Assembly: GCF_018613935.1 (NCBI RefSeq)
Contig: NZ_JAGGPF010000011.1
Span: 62,001-126,000, forward strand
Direction: 5' to 3'
DNA from: Agromyces sp. ISL-38
GTDB lineage: Bacteria; Actinomycetota; Actinomycetes; Actinomycetales; Microbacteriaceae
Length of the DNA: 64,000 nt
Shown: in pieces, positions 11,535 through 20,452 of the stretch
Numbering within the stretch: the stretch's first letter is position 1
Layout: each line of letters begins with the position of its first letter
The notes under the pieces: generated by a model
Told to the model about the DNA's origin: nothing
Databases searched by the model: none
What the model saw: the letters and a program-made list of their open reading frames with translations, nothing else
Program-made: the position numbers and the translations under genes

Positions 11535-12325
11535 CGGATGCTCCTCAGGTAGTCGAGTGCGGTGGTGGTCCAGTCGTTCTCCGCCTGGATTGTGGTCTCG
11601 GGGTCGCCCTGCCAGGGCAACCAGTGTTCGACGATCTCGTTCACGCCGCGGGCCTCGGGATTCACCGCGGCGAGCAGGTGCGGGTAGTCATGCAGTCCCT
11701 CCCCCATCGGGGCGCCGCTGTAGGTGAACCCCACCCAGCCCTCCTGCCGGGAGAAGGCGAAGTCCTTGGCGTGGATGCTGCGGGTGACCGGCGCGCACCG
11801 CTCGACGGCGTCGCGCGGCAGCTCGAGGCCCGCGACGACGTTGGCGGGGTCGAGGCAGATGCCGAGCCGGTGGCTGCCGACGCGCTCGATGAGCCCGACG
11901 AGCTCGGCGGTCGGCACTTGCTCGTAGGTCTCGAGGGCGAGCGTGACGCCCTCGACCTCGTACGCGGGCATGACCTGGCGCAGCATGTGCTCTGCCTCGT
12001 CGAGGGTCGGCCGGAAGCCCGGTGCGAAGACCATGCTCCGCACGAGGTCGGCATCGAACCGCTCCGCGAGACGGAGGAACGTCATGAGGTGACCGGGCGC
12101 AACGCCCTTCGTGCCGAGCTCGATGCGGATGCCGAGCCGGCGTGCCGCGAGCGCCGCGTCGCGCAGCTCGGCCGACGACATCATCAGCAGCGGCGCGTAG
12201 TCGCAGATCTGGAAGAGGTCGACGTCGAGCTCGCGGGTGCGCTCGAGTGCCCCGATGAGGTCGAGCGGCTGCGGCACGCGATCCGAGTGCTGCCAGAAGA
12301 AGGCATAGCTGCCGAGGCCGATCAC
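11531..12325 (-). CDS. oiaC: Sugar phosphate isomerase/epimerase family protein, probable 3-oxo-isoapionate decarboxylase
   Basis: A 264-residue TIM barrel of the AP-endonuclease-2 / xylose-isomerase-like family. Metal-ligand-like motifs are LALETYEQVP, ICLDPANVV and SIHAKDFAFS. The real start is the GTG at 12325: it follows GAGGAGG and overlaps the TIM-like gene stop as GTGA, while the longer upstream reading frame is a shadow. In the non-phosphorylating D-apiose route, OiaC of this superfamily decarboxylates 3-oxo-isoapionate to L-erythrulose, which would link ApnO to the kinase here. The fold call is strong; the reaction is inferred from neighbours. Confidence 0.7.
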   Translation of the reverse strand: MIGLGSYAFFWQHSDRVPQPLDLIGALERTRELDVDLFQICDYAPLLMMSSAELRDAALAARRLGIRIELGTKGVAPGHLMTFLRLAERFDADLVRSMVFAPGFRPTLDEAEHMLRQVMPAYEVEGVTLALETYEQVPTAELVGLIERVGSHRLGICLDPANVVAGLELPRDAVERCAPVTRSIHAKDFAFSRQEGWVGFTYSGAPMGEGLHDYPHLLAAVNPEARGVNEIVEHWLPWQGDPETTIQAENDWTTTALDYLRSIR

Positions 12326-13101
12326 GCGCGCACCTCCTCGCGACGGGCCGCAAGCGCGGCGGCCTCGTCGAGCACGTCGGCGAGCGCGGCCGGGTCGTGC
12401 GCGAAGCGGCCGAGGAAGAGCCCGTCGACGGCGTCGCCCAGCTGGGTCAGCAGTCCCGGACCCGCCGAGCCGCCGTAGATCACGGTGCTGTCGTGGCGGC
12501 CGTCGAGCGCGTCGACGGCGTCGCGGAGTGCGCTTGCCACGATGGCGATGTGCCCAACGGGCGCGGGCTCGGGGGCCCCGATCGCCCATACGGGCTCGTA
12601 CGCCACGATGACGCGCCCGGCGGGGGCGCCGTGGAGTGCGGCGTGCAGCTGTCGCACGACCTCGGCAGCGGCATCCGTCGCCTCGAGCCGCTCGGCCTCC
12701 CCGAGGCAGAGCACGGGAGTGAGCCCGTTGCGCAGGGCCGCGGCCGTCTTGCCGGCCACGACATCCTCGGTCTCGCCGAAGAACCGCCGCCGTTCGGCGT
12801 GTCCGACCTCGGCGAGGCGCACGCCGACCTCGGCGAGCTCGGCGGCGGACACCTCGCCCGTGTACGCGCCGGCGTCTTCCGTCGCGACATCCTGCGCGCC
12901 GACGACGACCCGCGTGCCCCGGAAGGCCTCGATCGCGGGGAGGAGCTGCACGTAGGTGGGAATCACGAAGCACTCGACCCTGCCGTCGATGACCGCCGGA
13001 TGCGTCACCGCGAGCTCCGCGACCCGCTCGAACCAGCGGCGCGCGTCGGCGTGCCCGAAGTACATCTTCAGGCTCACCCCGACCGACACGCTCGTGGGCA
13101 T
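12322..13101 (-). CDS. lerI: Triosephosphate-isomerase-like protein, probable L-erythrulose-1-phosphate isomerase
   Basis: A 259-residue TIM homologue. Visible motifs are VSLKMYFG (substrate Lys region, NxK in true TIM), VGAQDV, LCLGE and the catalytic-Glu motif YEPVWAIG, then YGGSAGPG and FLGRFAHDP in place of the usual phosphate loop wording. Dedicated glycolytic TIMs have NWKMN at the N-terminus; its replacement here, together with an RpiB-like partner, points to the tetrulose-phosphate isomerases EryH/LerI, which convert L-erythrulose 1-phosphate to D-erythrulose 4-phosphate. The start overlaps the RpiB-like stop by one base (TGATG). Confidence 0.8.
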   Translation of the reverse strand: MPTSVSVGVSLKMYFGHADARRWFERVAELAVTHPAVIDGRVECFVIPTYVQLLPAIEAFRGTRVVVGAQDVATEDAGAYTGEVSAAELAEVGVRLAEVGHAERRRFFGETEDVVAGKTAAALRNGLTPVLCLGEAERLEATDAAAEVVRQLHAALHGAPAGRVIVAYEPVWAIGAPEPAPVGHIAIVASALRDAVDALDGRHDSTVIYGGSAGPGLLTQLGDAVDGLFLGRFAHDPAALADVLDEAAALAARREEVRA

Positions 13102-13571
13102 CAGCAGGATCCGGTCGTCTCGTACTGGCCGATGGCGGCGACCTTCTCAGCGGACGCCGAGGCGGGATCGAAGCGGTAGCCGACCCACTCGCGCACGAGC
13201 CGGCGCGCGAGCTCGATGCCCACCACGCGCTGGCCCATCGTGAGTACCTGGGCGTCGTTCGAGAGCACGCTGCGCTCCACCGAGAAGCTGTCGTGGGCGG
13301 TCGCGGCGCGGATGCCCGGCACCTTGTTCGCCGCGATCGCGACGCCGAGGCCGGTGCCGCAGATGAGCAGCGCCCGGTCGGCCTCACCGGCCGCGACGAG
13401 CTCGGCGGCGGCGACGGCGACCTTCGGGTACGACGTGTGGCCCTCGGCGTCGACGCCGACATCGACGACGGATGCCACGCCGCCGTGCTGCTCGAGATCG
13501 CGCTTCAGGATCTCCTTGTAGTCGAACCCGGCGTCATCACTGCCGACGACGATGCGGAGCTGTTCAGGCAT
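13101..13571 (-). CDS. derI: RpiB-like sugar-phosphate isomerase, probable D-erythrulose-4-phosphate isomerase
   Basis: A 156-residue RpiB/LacAB-type isomerase of normal family length. [11 protein letters not shown] marks the N-terminus and [16 protein letters not shown] carries the catalytic Cys; [18 protein letters not shown] follows as in RpiB. In tetritol and apiose pathways a member of this family (EryI/DerI) converts D-erythrulose 4-phosphate to D-erythrose 4-phosphate, which enters the pentose phosphate pathway. The ATG at 13571 has GAAGGA upstream and overlaps the kinase stop by eight bases. Ribose-5-phosphate isomerase activity is the alternative. Confidence 0.82.
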   Translation of the reverse strand: MPEQLRIVVGSDDAGFDYKEILKRDLEQHGGVASVVDVGVDAEGHTSYPKVAVAAAELVAAGEADRALLICGTGLGVAIAANKVPGIRAATAHDSFSVERSVLSNDAQVLTMGQRVVGIELARRLVREWVGYRFDPASASAEKVAAIGQYETTGSC

Positions 13572-15318
13572 GCTCGTGTTCCTTCCCCTCGTCGGTCGAT
13601 CCGACGAGCACTTCCCCCACCGCGTGCACGATGAGGGCGAACGAGTGGGCGCCGGGATCCGGCGTGCCGAGGCTCTTCTCGGCGTGAGGGCGGGCTCGGC
13701 CCATGCGCGGCAGAAGGTCGGTGGTCGCGGCAGCCGCGGCGGTCGCCGCCTCGTCGGCGGTCGACCACGCCTCGGCGAGTCGCGAACCGCCGGCGATCTC
13801 GCGCTCGAGCGTGTCGGCGAACGGGATGAGCGCGTCGACCATCGTCTTGTCACCGAGCTGCGCCTTGCCGTAGGCGACGACGCCGTCGGCTGCCGAGCGC
13901 ACTCCCGCCGCAACTGCGTCGCGCGTTGGCGAGTGCTCGTCTCCGAGCGCCTGCCCGACCGAGCGGAGCACGACGCCCCAGAGCGCACCCGAGGTGCCGC
14001 CGGCGCGGTACGACCAGGCGTCCGCCGCTCGTGCGAACACCGCGCCGGCGCCGGCGCCGGCACCGGCGGTGGCCCGCGCCGCCGCGAGTGCCGCGTGCGC
14101 GCCGCGCTGCATGCCGATGCCGTGGTCGCCGTCGCCCGCGATCGCGTCGAGGCGTCCGAGCACATCGACGTTCGCGTCGACGACGGCGGCGATCGCGGCG
14201 ATCGCCTCGACGGCGGTCGCGGCGGCCCGGCGCGACTCGGCGGACCCCTCGGGGATCGCGTCGGCCGCGGCATCCGTCGCCTCGACGATCTCGTCGAGCT
14301 CTGCCGCGACGACCGAACCCTTGCGATACGCGGGAGTGTCGACCGGTGCGTTCCAGAGCCGCTCGAGCTCGTCGTCCAGCCAGAAGAGCGTGAGGGAGGT
14401 GCCCGCCATGTCGAAGCTCGTGCAGTACTCGCCGACGTGCGGGTCGACGATCTCGATGCCCGCCTCCTCGAGGAGCCCGGCGATGCGGCGGTAGACGACG
14501 AACATCTCCTCGTACTTGAGGGCGCCGAGCCCGTTCAGGATCGGAACGACGCGCGCGCCCCTCGCACCGGCGACGCCGTCGGGGAGCTCGGCGAGGAGGC
14601 TGCCGACGAGCAGTTCGGCGAGCCCGTCGGCCGTCGGCACGTCGGTCTCGTCGATGCCGGGCTCGCCGTGGATGCCGAGCCCGACGGCCATGCGCCCCTC
14701 GGGCACGGTGAACAACGGGGCATCCGCTCCCGGCAGCGTGCAGCCGGTGAACGCGACCCCGAACGAGCGAGTGCGGTCGTTCGCGTGGCGGGCCACCCGC
14801 ACGACCTCGGGGAGGTCGTATCCCGACTCGGCTGCAGCGGCGGCGGCCTTGAACACCGTGAGGTCGCCGGCGATGCCGCGGCGGCGGTGCTTCTCGGTCG
14901 TCGGAGCGCTCGAGATGTCGTCGGTGACGGTCACGGTCTCGCACGGGATGCCCGCCGCCCGCAGCTCCGCTTGCGCGGCGTCGAAGTTCAGCACGTCGCC
15001 GGCGTAATTGCCGTAGGTGAACAGCACGCCGCCGCCGTTCTGGGCCCCGGTCGCGACCGAGCGCACCTGGCCCGTCGACGGCGACGCGAAGAGATTGCCC
15101 ATCGCCGCACCGTGCGCGAGCCCCTGGCCGACGAGCCCGCCGAAGGCCGGGTAGTGCCCCGAGCCGCCGCCGATCACGACCGCGACCTGCCCCTCGGGCG
15201 ATCGGGTCGAGCGCACCACACCGCCGGGCACGTGCCGCACGTAGCGGCGGTTCGCTGCGACGAAGCCCTCGATCATCTCGTCGGCGAAGTCCTCGGGCCG
15301 GTTGTGCAGGCGTGTCAT
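13564..15318 (-). CDS. lerK: Dihydroxyacetone-kinase family protein, probable L-erythrulose kinase
   Basis: A 584-residue ATP-type dihydroxyacetone kinase with fused DhaK and DhaL domains. The DhaK half shows [32 protein letters not shown] and [11 protein letters not shown], whose His normally binds substrate covalently. The DhaL half shows [12 protein letters not shown] with the Mg-binding Asp residues and [11 protein letters not shown]. Kinases of this type called LerK phosphorylate L-erythrulose in tetritol and apiose routes. Plain glycerone kinase activity is the alternative. The ATG at 15318 overlaps the stop of a 52-codon upstream frame as ATGA. This is the first large gene of the nine-gene operon running down to 6242. 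Confidence 0.82.
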   Translation of the reverse strand: MTRLHNRPEDFADEMIEGFVAANRRYVRHVPGGVVRSTRSPEGQVAVVIGGGSGHYPAFGGLVGQGLAHGAAMGNLFASPSTGQVRSVATGAQNGGGVLFTYGNYAGDVLNFDAAQAELRAAGIPCETVTVTDDISSAPTTEKHRRRGIAGDLTVFKAAAAAAESGYDLPEVVRVARHANDRTRSFGVAFTGCTLPGADAPLFTVPEGRMAVGLGIHGEPGIDETDVPTADGLAELLVGSLLAELPDGVAGARGARVVPILNGLGALKYEEMFVVYRRIAGLLEEAGIEIVDPHVGEYCTSFDMAGTSLTLFWLDDELERLWNAPVDTPAYRKGSVVAAELDEIVEATDAAADAIPEGSAESRRAAATAVEAIAAIAAVVDANVDVLGRLDAIAGDGDHGIGMQRGAHAALAAARATAGAGAGAGAVFARAADAWSYRAGGTSGALWGVVLRSVGQALGDEHSPTRDAVAAGVRSAADGVVAYGKAQLGDKTMVDALIPFADTLEREIAGGSRLAEAWSTADEAATAAAAATTDLLPRMGRARPHAEKSLGTPDPGAHSFALIVHAVGEVLVGSTDEGKEHEHA

Positions 15319-15473
15319 CGCGGAACCCCCGAGACCTCGTCGTCGGTGGCCGAGGCGGCGTCGGTGGCTCGAGCCGCTGCGGCATCCGATGCGGTGACGG
15401 ATGCCGCGGCGTCCGGCCCATGACCGCGTTCGACGTCGCTCACGACGGCTGGTTGCGCTGTGCTGGTGTCCAC
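15315..15473 (-). CDS. Small Ala/Asp-rich leader ORF coupled to the kinase gene
   Basis: A 52-codon frame with a GTG start at 15473 and AGGAG five bases upstream, ending in an ATGA overlap with the kinase start. The peptide is low in complexity (DAAASVTASDAAAARATDAA in its middle) and I do not recognise it. It could be a coupling leader peptide or simply part of a long mRNA leader. The strong ribosome site and the exact overlap are the reasons for listing it. Confidence 0.4.
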   Translation of the reverse strand: MDTSTAQPAVVSDVERGHGPDAAASVTASDAAAARATDAASATDDEVSGVPR

Positions 15474-15544
15474 TCTGACTCCTGTCTTTCCGACTCTGGT
15501 CCGGGCCCGACGATCGCCCCTTGCTACATCGGGCCCGGGTCCCC

Positions 15545-15573
15545 ATATTGGCAAACCGGTTGACCAATTGCAA
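15545..15573 (-). promoter_or_regulatory. Promoter of the kinase-transporter operon with FadR-type operator in the spacer
   Basis: Read on the minus strand, TTGCAA is followed by 17 bases and CAATAT, a reasonable sigma-A promoter about 70 bases before the leader GTG. The spacer region is a near-perfect palindrome at 15547-15568: ATTGG, two bases, AACCGGTT, two bases, CCAAT. It lies 50 bases before the divergent FadR-type gene, so that protein is the likely binder. An AACCGGTT core recurs at 19083-19090. Confidence 0.6.
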
Positions 15574-15616
15574 GCCGCGCGTCACCATTCGACCGGATGC
15601 TCCGGTTGGTAGGTTT

Positions 15617-16381
15617 ATGCGTATGCCCGTATTCCGCGACGACAGCTCGGCCGAGATCGCCGCCGCCCTCGGCGCGCTCCCATCGGGCTCGGCTGTCTCG
15701 GTGGTCGCGACGCAGCTCCTCGATCTCTTCACGAGCGGCTCGATCCCGCCGGGCACCCGGTTGCCGCCCGAGCGCCAGCTCGCAGCGCGCCTCGAGGTGG
15801 GTCGCTCCGCCGTGCGAGAGGCGCTCGCGGCGCTCGAGATCCTCGGCATCGTCGACGTGCGCCCCGGCTCGGGCACCTACCTCCGCGGCACCGTGAGCGA
15901 GCTCCTCCCCCAGAGCCTCAGCTGGGGCGTGCTCATCGGCCAGCGCAGCACGACCGAGCTGCTCGAGCTGCGCTCGGGCCTCGAGATCTACGTCGCCCGC
16001 CTCGCCGCCGACCGGCTCACCGACGAACAGCTCGCGGCGCTCGCACGACACCTCGACCGCATGCGCGCCTCGGTCGACGACGACCTGAAGTCCTTCGTGA
16101 AGGCCGATCTGGCCTTCCACCGCGAGCTCGCGACGAGCGCCGACAACTCGGTGCTCCTCGACCTGCTGCAGATCGTGCGCTCGCTCCTGCGCGTCTGGGT
16201 CGATCGCGCCGTGCAAGACGAAGCCAAGGCCCGCACCGCGCTCGAGGAGCACGAAGCGGTCTATCGCGCCCTCTCCGCACGCGACGGCGACGCCGCCGCC
16301 TCGGCGATGGCGGCGCACATGGCCACGGCATCGGCGCGACTCGCGGCGGCGCAGGAGAGCGACGCCGCGGGAACCGCCTGA
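15617..16381 (+). CDS. GntR/FadR-family transcriptional regulator
   Basis: A 254-residue regulator. The N-terminal winged helix contains LPPERQLAARLEVGRSAVRE and GIVDVRPGSGTYLRG; the C-terminal all-helical FCD domain includes ELRSGLEIYVARLAADR, LAFHRELATSADN and EEHEAVYRAL, whose Asp/His positions usually bind a metal and a sugar acid. The start is ATG 15617 or ATG 15623. It lies between the two minus-strand apiose transcription units and is divergent from one, so it most likely controls both through the AACCGGTT palindromes. Confidence 0.88.
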   Translation: MRMPVFRDDSSAEIAAALGALPSGSAVSVVATQLLDLFTSGSIPPGTRLPPERQLAARLEVGRSAVREALAALEILGIVDVRPGSGTYLRGTVSELLPQSLSWGVLIGQRSTTELLELRSGLEIYVARLAADRLTDEQLAALARHLDRMRASVDDDLKSFVKADLAFHRELATSADNSVLLDLLQIVRSLLRVWVDRAVQDEAKARTALEEHEAVYRALSARDGDAAASAMAAHMATASARLAAAQESDAAGTA

Positions 16382-16431
16382 GTCGATCCGCGCGATGCGT
16401 GCGATCGGCCGGCCCCGTCAGAGCGCCGGCA

Positions 16432-18270
16432 TCAGTCGCGCGAGTCGAGCACCGCGACCTCGTAGGGTGCCACGATGTGGTGACGTTCGCCGCCACCATG
16501 GCGCACGTTGAGCGCAACGGGCCGGTCGGCGAGGCTCGCCACGAGAACGCGCCATGAGCCGTCGGGCCTCGCTCCGCCGACGATCCAGATGCCGTTGGGC
16601 GAGTCGCTGCGCGGCGTGAGCAATCGGGCACCGGCGATGGAGGCGATCTCCTCGATCGCGCGCGCCACGGGGAACGGGCCGGCTGCGTCGCGGATGCCTC
16701 GGGGCCCGACCGTCTCGAAGTAGTCGACGCTCGCGACCGAGCCGGTGCCGGTGCCGGTGTCGCCGCCGTTGCCGCCGGCGACAGCGCCCGCGCAGATCGC
16801 GGCGAAGCTCGCGACCGTCCAGGCCTCCAGCGCGACGGATGCCTGGCGGGGGTCGGTCGCGCCCTCGACGAGCGCGGCCCCATACCCCTCGGCGAGCGCC
16901 GCCGCCGTCGCCGGCCGTGCTCCGCCTCCGCTCGTCGCCACCGCGTTGAAGCGCGATCGCAACGTGATCGGGCCCACATGCACCGGTCGACCGTCGGCGA
17001 TCCGCACCGCATCCCGCACGACGATCGCCTGCATCGCGACCGACTCGACGAGCTGGGCACGCTCGGTCGCGTGCATCTGCGGCGTCATCGCGAACGTGAT
17101 GCCCTCGAGATCTGCCGGCAGCTCGTGGTGCTGCCGATTGAGCTCCGTGAAGTGCGACCGCGCGCCACCGATGAGCTCGGCTTCCGGCAGGCTGCTGCGC
17201 GCGGCATCCGTGAGCGCCTCCCACAGCTCGGGCTCGGTGACGTGCCCGCGGCCGCCGAAGACGCCGATTCGGGCAACGGAACCGGATGCCGCGGCGGCGG
17301 CCACCGCGGCGTGCACCGCGGCCGGATCGTCGGCCGGGATGCGCACGTCGAGCGGCAGCCCGCCCGCCTCCACCGCAGCGCGAGCGAGGGCAGCGCGCCA
17401 CGACGGCGACCGGGTGTCGAGCTCGACGAGCAGCCCTGCGACTCCTGCGGGCAGGCCGCCGGCCGAGAACGCCGCGTCGGGCACGGTCGAGGCGCCGAGG
17501 GTCACGGCGGGAACGAGGTGGTCGGTCTGGGCGAACTCGACGACCTGATCGGCGCCGGTCGCGGCATCCGTCGCCCGACGCGGCTCCACCCGCGCGCACT
17601 CGAACTCGACCGACTGCTCGATCACGGCGCCCGCCGCGATGACGACGGGGAACGGGCGCGCGAGGGGCGTGCTGTACGTCTTGTACGAGGCGTCGGTCCA
17701 GTTGCGCTGGTCCTCCATCTCGAACACGTCACCCGCGAAGGTCGCCGTCGTGGCGACGCCGTCGTAGGCCCACGCGAGCGAGCTGATGTCCATGGCCGGC
17801 TGGTGCGGCGAGACCTCCACGGGAAAGGCGGTGTTCCGGATGCCGCCGCTCGACGTGCCGATCGTCAGCTCCGCGCCGGCCACGACGGGCGGATGCAGCA
17901 CGATGAGGCCGAACCGGTTGCTCAGGAACTCGACGCGAGACGTCGCCACGAGCCGTACCGCGAAGCGGGTGTCGTCGGCGCGCACCTCGATCGCGGCACC
18001 GATGTCGGCGCCCAGGCCGCGCAACGCGAGCTGGAGATCGACGCCATCGGCACGTTCGACGACCGACTCGACGATCGCCGGCACGGTGGCCCAGTCCCGG
18101 TCACGCGCGACCGCGCGCACGCTGCGCACGACGGGTGAGCCGTCGAAGGTCAGGTCGGCGAGCTCGTCGCCGCGGAGTTCGAACCGCCACGGCCCGACGG
18201 CGAACGAGACTGGCTCGGGCTCGTGGTCACCCCAGGCTGCCTCGCGGGTGGACCAGCTCTCAACGGTCAC
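16432..18270 (-). CDS. apnL: Large apiose-locus protein, probable D-apionolactonase
   Basis: A 612-residue protein without signal peptide or clear Pfam-type motif by eye. The first third looks like a beta-sandwich; the later part (ITFAMTPQMHATE, VHVGPITLRSRFNA) resembles a barrel of the glycosyl-hydrolase type. Length and placement match ApnL of published apiose pathways, which opens D-apionolactone to D-apionate. The GTG start at 18270 overlaps the SDR stop as GTGA, so it is co-translated with the proposed apiose dehydrogenase. It contains a Gly/Thr/Ser stretch (GGNGGDTGTGTGS). The assignment is mainly contextual. Confidence 0.6.
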   Translation of the reverse strand: MTVESWSTREAAWGDHEPEPVSFAVGPWRFELRGDELADLTFDGSPVVRSVRAVARDRDWATVPAIVESVVERADGVDLQLALRGLGADIGAAIEVRADDTRFAVRLVATSRVEFLSNRFGLIVLHPPVVAGAELTIGTSSGGIRNTAFPVEVSPHQPAMDISSLAWAYDGVATTATFAGDVFEMEDQRNWTDASYKTYSTPLARPFPVVIAAGAVIEQSVEFECARVEPRRATDAATGADQVVEFAQTDHLVPAVTLGASTVPDAAFSAGGLPAGVAGLLVELDTRSPSWRAALARAAVEAGGLPLDVRIPADDPAAVHAAVAAAAASGSVARIGVFGGRGHVTEPELWEALTDAARSSLPEAELIGGARSHFTELNRQHHELPADLEGITFAMTPQMHATERAQLVESVAMQAIVVRDAVRIADGRPVHVGPITLRSRFNAVATSGGGARPATAAALAEGYGAALVEGATDPRQASVALEAWTVASFAAICAGAVAGGNGGDTGTGTGSVASVDYFETVGPRGIRDAAGPFPVARAIEEIASIAGARLLTPRSDSPNGIWIVGGARPDGSWRVLVASLADRPVALNVRHGGGERHHIVAPYEVAVLDSRD

Positions 18271-19052
18271 AGGCTCGACATCCCACCGTCGACGGCGAAC
18301 GCGGCGCCCGTGGCGAACGCGCTCTCGTCGCTCGCGAGGAAGACCATGATGCCCTCGACATCGGCGGCCGACCCCGCGCGCCCCATCGGGATGCGGCTGA
18401 CGATCGACGCACGCGCTTCGTCATCACCGGTGAGCGTGGAGACGAGCGGCGTCTCGGTGTACGCGGGAATGACGGTGTTCACCCGGATGCCGTCGCGCGC
18501 GTACGCCGCGGCGACCGTGCGCCCGAGCCCGTGGATGCCGGCCTTCGAGGCGCTGTAGGCGGTGAAGACGTCTCCCTCGCCGCGCACGCCCGTGGGGCTG
18601 CCGGTGAGGATGATCGAGCCGCCGCCTCCGCCGTCGCTCGCGAGCATCGCCCGCACCGCGTGCTTCACGGTGAGGAACGTTCCCGTGAGGTTGATGTCGA
18701 TCGTGCGGCGCCAGACCTCGAGGTCGAGGTCGCCCGCGCGCGCATCGTGGCCGAACAACTGCACGCCGGCGTTCGCGACGACGACGTTCGGGCTCCAGCC
18801 GTCGGCGGCGAGCAATGCCATCGCCGCCTCGACGGATGCCTCGTCGGAGATGTCCATGACGACGGCCCGGGCTGCGCCGGCTCCGTCGCCCGAGTCGCCG
18901 AGCCCGGCCACGACCGTGGCCAGCGCCGCCTCATCGCGGTCGGCGAACACGACGCGCGCGCCCTCGCCCAGGAATCGCAACGCGACCTGCCGCCCGATTC
19001 CCGAGGCTGCGCCCGTGACGAGTGCGGTCTTTCCGGTGAGCCGGTCGTTCAT
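18267..19052 (-). CDS. SDR-family dehydrogenase, proposed D-apiose dehydrogenase
   Basis: A 261-residue classical SDR: TGAASGIG near the N-terminus, then FADRD, whose acidic Asp after the second strand favours NAD+. The sequence also has a VANAGVQ motif, the active-site YSASKAG, and PMGRAGSAADVEGIMVFLAS at the C-terminus. It overlaps the ApnL-like gene as GTGA, so the pair could oxidise a cyclic sugar to a lactone and open it. Published D-apiose dehydrogenases (ApsD) are of the Gfo/Idh/MocA family, so an SDR here would be a non-orthologous replacement. The start ATG at 19052 follows AAAGG. Confidence 0.85.
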   Translation of the reverse strand: MNDRLTGKTALVTGAASGIGRQVALRFLGEGARVVFADRDEAALATVVAGLGDSGDGAGAARAVVMDISDEASVEAAMALLAADGWSPNVVVANAGVQLFGHDARAGDLDLEVWRRTIDINLTGTFLTVKHAVRAMLASDGGGGGSIILTGSPTGVRGEGDVFTAYSASKAGIHGLGRTVAAAYARDGIRVNTVIPAYTETPLVSTLTGDDEARASIVSRIPMGRAGSAADVEGIMVFLASDESAFATGAAFAVDGGMSSL

Positions 19053-19082
19053 ATCGGGCCTTTCGCAGCAATCGTCGTCGAT

Positions 19083-19098
19083 AACCGGTTCACCGGTT
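19083..19098. promoter_or_regulatory. Candidate FadR-type operator before the SDR-lactonase operon
   Basis: AACCGGTT followed after one base by ACCGGTT lies 31-46 bases before the SDR start. The same AACCGGTT core forms the centre of the palindrome at 15547-15568, which suggests that one regulator controls both apiose transcription units. Binding is inference. Confidence 0.45.
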
Positions 19099-19139
19099 CA
19101 TCCGTCACGTTACCGTCTCGGCGGCACTCGCGACCACCG

Positions 19140-19230
19140 CGCGCGAGCGCCGCGAACGACGAATGCCGCATGACGAACGCGCGAGCGGCGCGAACGCCGA
19201 ACGCCGCATGACGAACGCGCGAGCGCCGCC
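19140..19230. repeat. 38-bp tandem repeat, about 2.4 copies
   Basis: Two 38-base units starting CGCGCGAGCG and ending GCATGACGAA occur at 19140-19177 and 19178-19215 with a few mismatches, followed by a partial third. They lie between the LacI-type gene end and the apiose SDR operon promoter. No function is evident. Confidence 0.6.
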
Positions 19231-19243
19231 CGACCCGCCGGCG

Positions 19244-20251
19244 TCAGGCGCGCGTCGACTCGCGAACCACGAGCTCGGGCTGGAACACCACCTGCTCGGG
19301 AGTGAACTCGCTGCCGGCAGCAGCCTCCCTGAGCAGGAGGTCGACCGCGGTGTAGCCGATGAGCGAGGCGGGTTGCCGGATGGAGGAGAGCGGCACGACC
19401 GCCGCCGAGGCGAAGTCGATGTCGTCGTAGCCGATGAGGGCGATATCGCCCGGCACGTCGACGGTGCCGAGCATCTTGAGCGCCTGGAGCACGCCCATGG
19501 CGAGCAGGTCGTTCGCGGCGAAGATCGCGTCGGGGCGCTCGGAGACCGGCCGCTCGCGGATCACCTCGCCCGCCGCGCGGCCCTGCAGCACGGTGAGCGA
19601 ATCGGTCTCGATGACCTCGAGCGCCATCCCGGGGGTCGCCGCGACGGCACGACGCGCGCCCTCGAGGCGGTCGGCCACCTGACCGATGCTCGAGGGGCCG
19701 CCCACGAACGCCACGCGGCGCCGTCCGGTTTCGGCGAGGTGCCGCACGGCGAGTTCGCCGCCCACGACGTCGTCAACCGCGACCGACGAGTAGCTCCGGT
19801 CGGCAGACTCGCGGTCGACCAGCACCACCGGGGTGCCGCGCTTCCGCAACCGCTCGAGTCGCGGCAGGTCGTCGGTGAGCGGCGAGATGAGCACGCCGTG
19901 CACACGCTGCTGCTCGAACAGGTCGAGGTAGGCGCCCTCGCGGTCGGGGTTCTCGTCGCTGTTGCCGAGCAGCAGCGTCATGCCGTCTTCAGCCGCACGA
20001 TCCTCCGCGCCGCGGGCGACATCCGTGAAGAACGGGTTGCGCACGTCGAGCACGATGAGGCCGATCGAGCTGCTGCGCCCCGCTCGCAACTGGCGAGCGG
20101 CATCGTTGCGCACGAAGCCGAGCTCGGCGATCGCGGCACGCACCCGCTCGACGGTCGCGGGCGAGACCTTCTCGGGCCGGTTCAGCACATTCGAGACCGT
20201 GCCCACGGAGACGGATGCCGCAGCAGCGACATCCCGCACACTGACGACCAT
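19244..20251 (-). CDS. LacI family regulator (rhamnose locus, copy 1)
   Basis: A 335-residue LacI-type repressor. The N-terminal DNA-binding headpiece reads VSVRDVAAAASVSVGTVSNV and continues LNRPEKVSP; the effector domain shows GLIVLDVRNPFF, VLISPLTDDLPRLE and ALIGYDDIDFASAA. I chose the ATG at 20251 because GGAGGAGGCGGAG lies immediately upstream. It is closely similar to the LacI protein at 25310-26341 in both domains, so the two are likely paralogues flanking the rhamnose importer. A GAAACGATTCA site lies at 20309, just upstream of it. Confidence 0.88.
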   Translation of the reverse strand: MVVSVRDVAAAASVSVGTVSNVLNRPEKVSPATVERVRAAIAELGFVRNDAARQLRAGRSSSIGLIVLDVRNPFFTDVARGAEDRAAEDGMTLLLGNSDENPDREGAYLDLFEQQRVHGVLISPLTDDLPRLERLRKRGTPVVLVDRESADRSYSSVAVDDVVGGELAVRHLAETGRRRVAFVGGPSSIGQVADRLEGARRAVAATPGMALEVIETDSLTVLQGRAAGEVIRERPVSERPDAIFAANDLLAMGVLQALKMLGTVDVPGDIALIGYDDIDFASAAVVPLSSIRQPASLIGYTAVDLLLREAAAGSEFTPEQVVFQPELVVRESTRA

Positions 20252-20308
20252 CTCCGCCTCCTCCGCCGGGCCGTTTCCCACCGATGCCGATCACGTTCGG
20301 CCCTCGCC

Positions 20309-20319
20309 GAAACGATTCA
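20309..20319. promoter_or_regulatory. Candidate LacI operator before lacI copy 1
   Basis: GAAACGATTCA lies 58 bases before the lacI start at 20251. The identical 11-mer occurs before rhaM (26385-26395), and the related perfect palindrome TGAATCGATTCA occurs before rhaT (25205-25216). The shared sequence suggests one rhamnose regulon. Confidence 0.5.
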
Positions 20320-20452
20320 GTTGCTGCCGTCGAGAGTACTGCCCCGCTGTGCCGTGCGCGACTTCTCAGGGCACCGAGACGGCGCGGATGCCGCGACGTG
20401 CCGATGGCCCGGCCGGCGATCGTTCCGCCGACCGGGCCACCGCTGGGGATGA

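Noticed and set aside
11531..13462. A 643-codon frame that would fuse upstream sequence to the OiaC-like barrel
   Set aside because: The first 380 residues are Arg-rich shadow of the TIM-like and RpiB-like genes; a GTG with GAGGAGG at 12325 gives the right barrel start.
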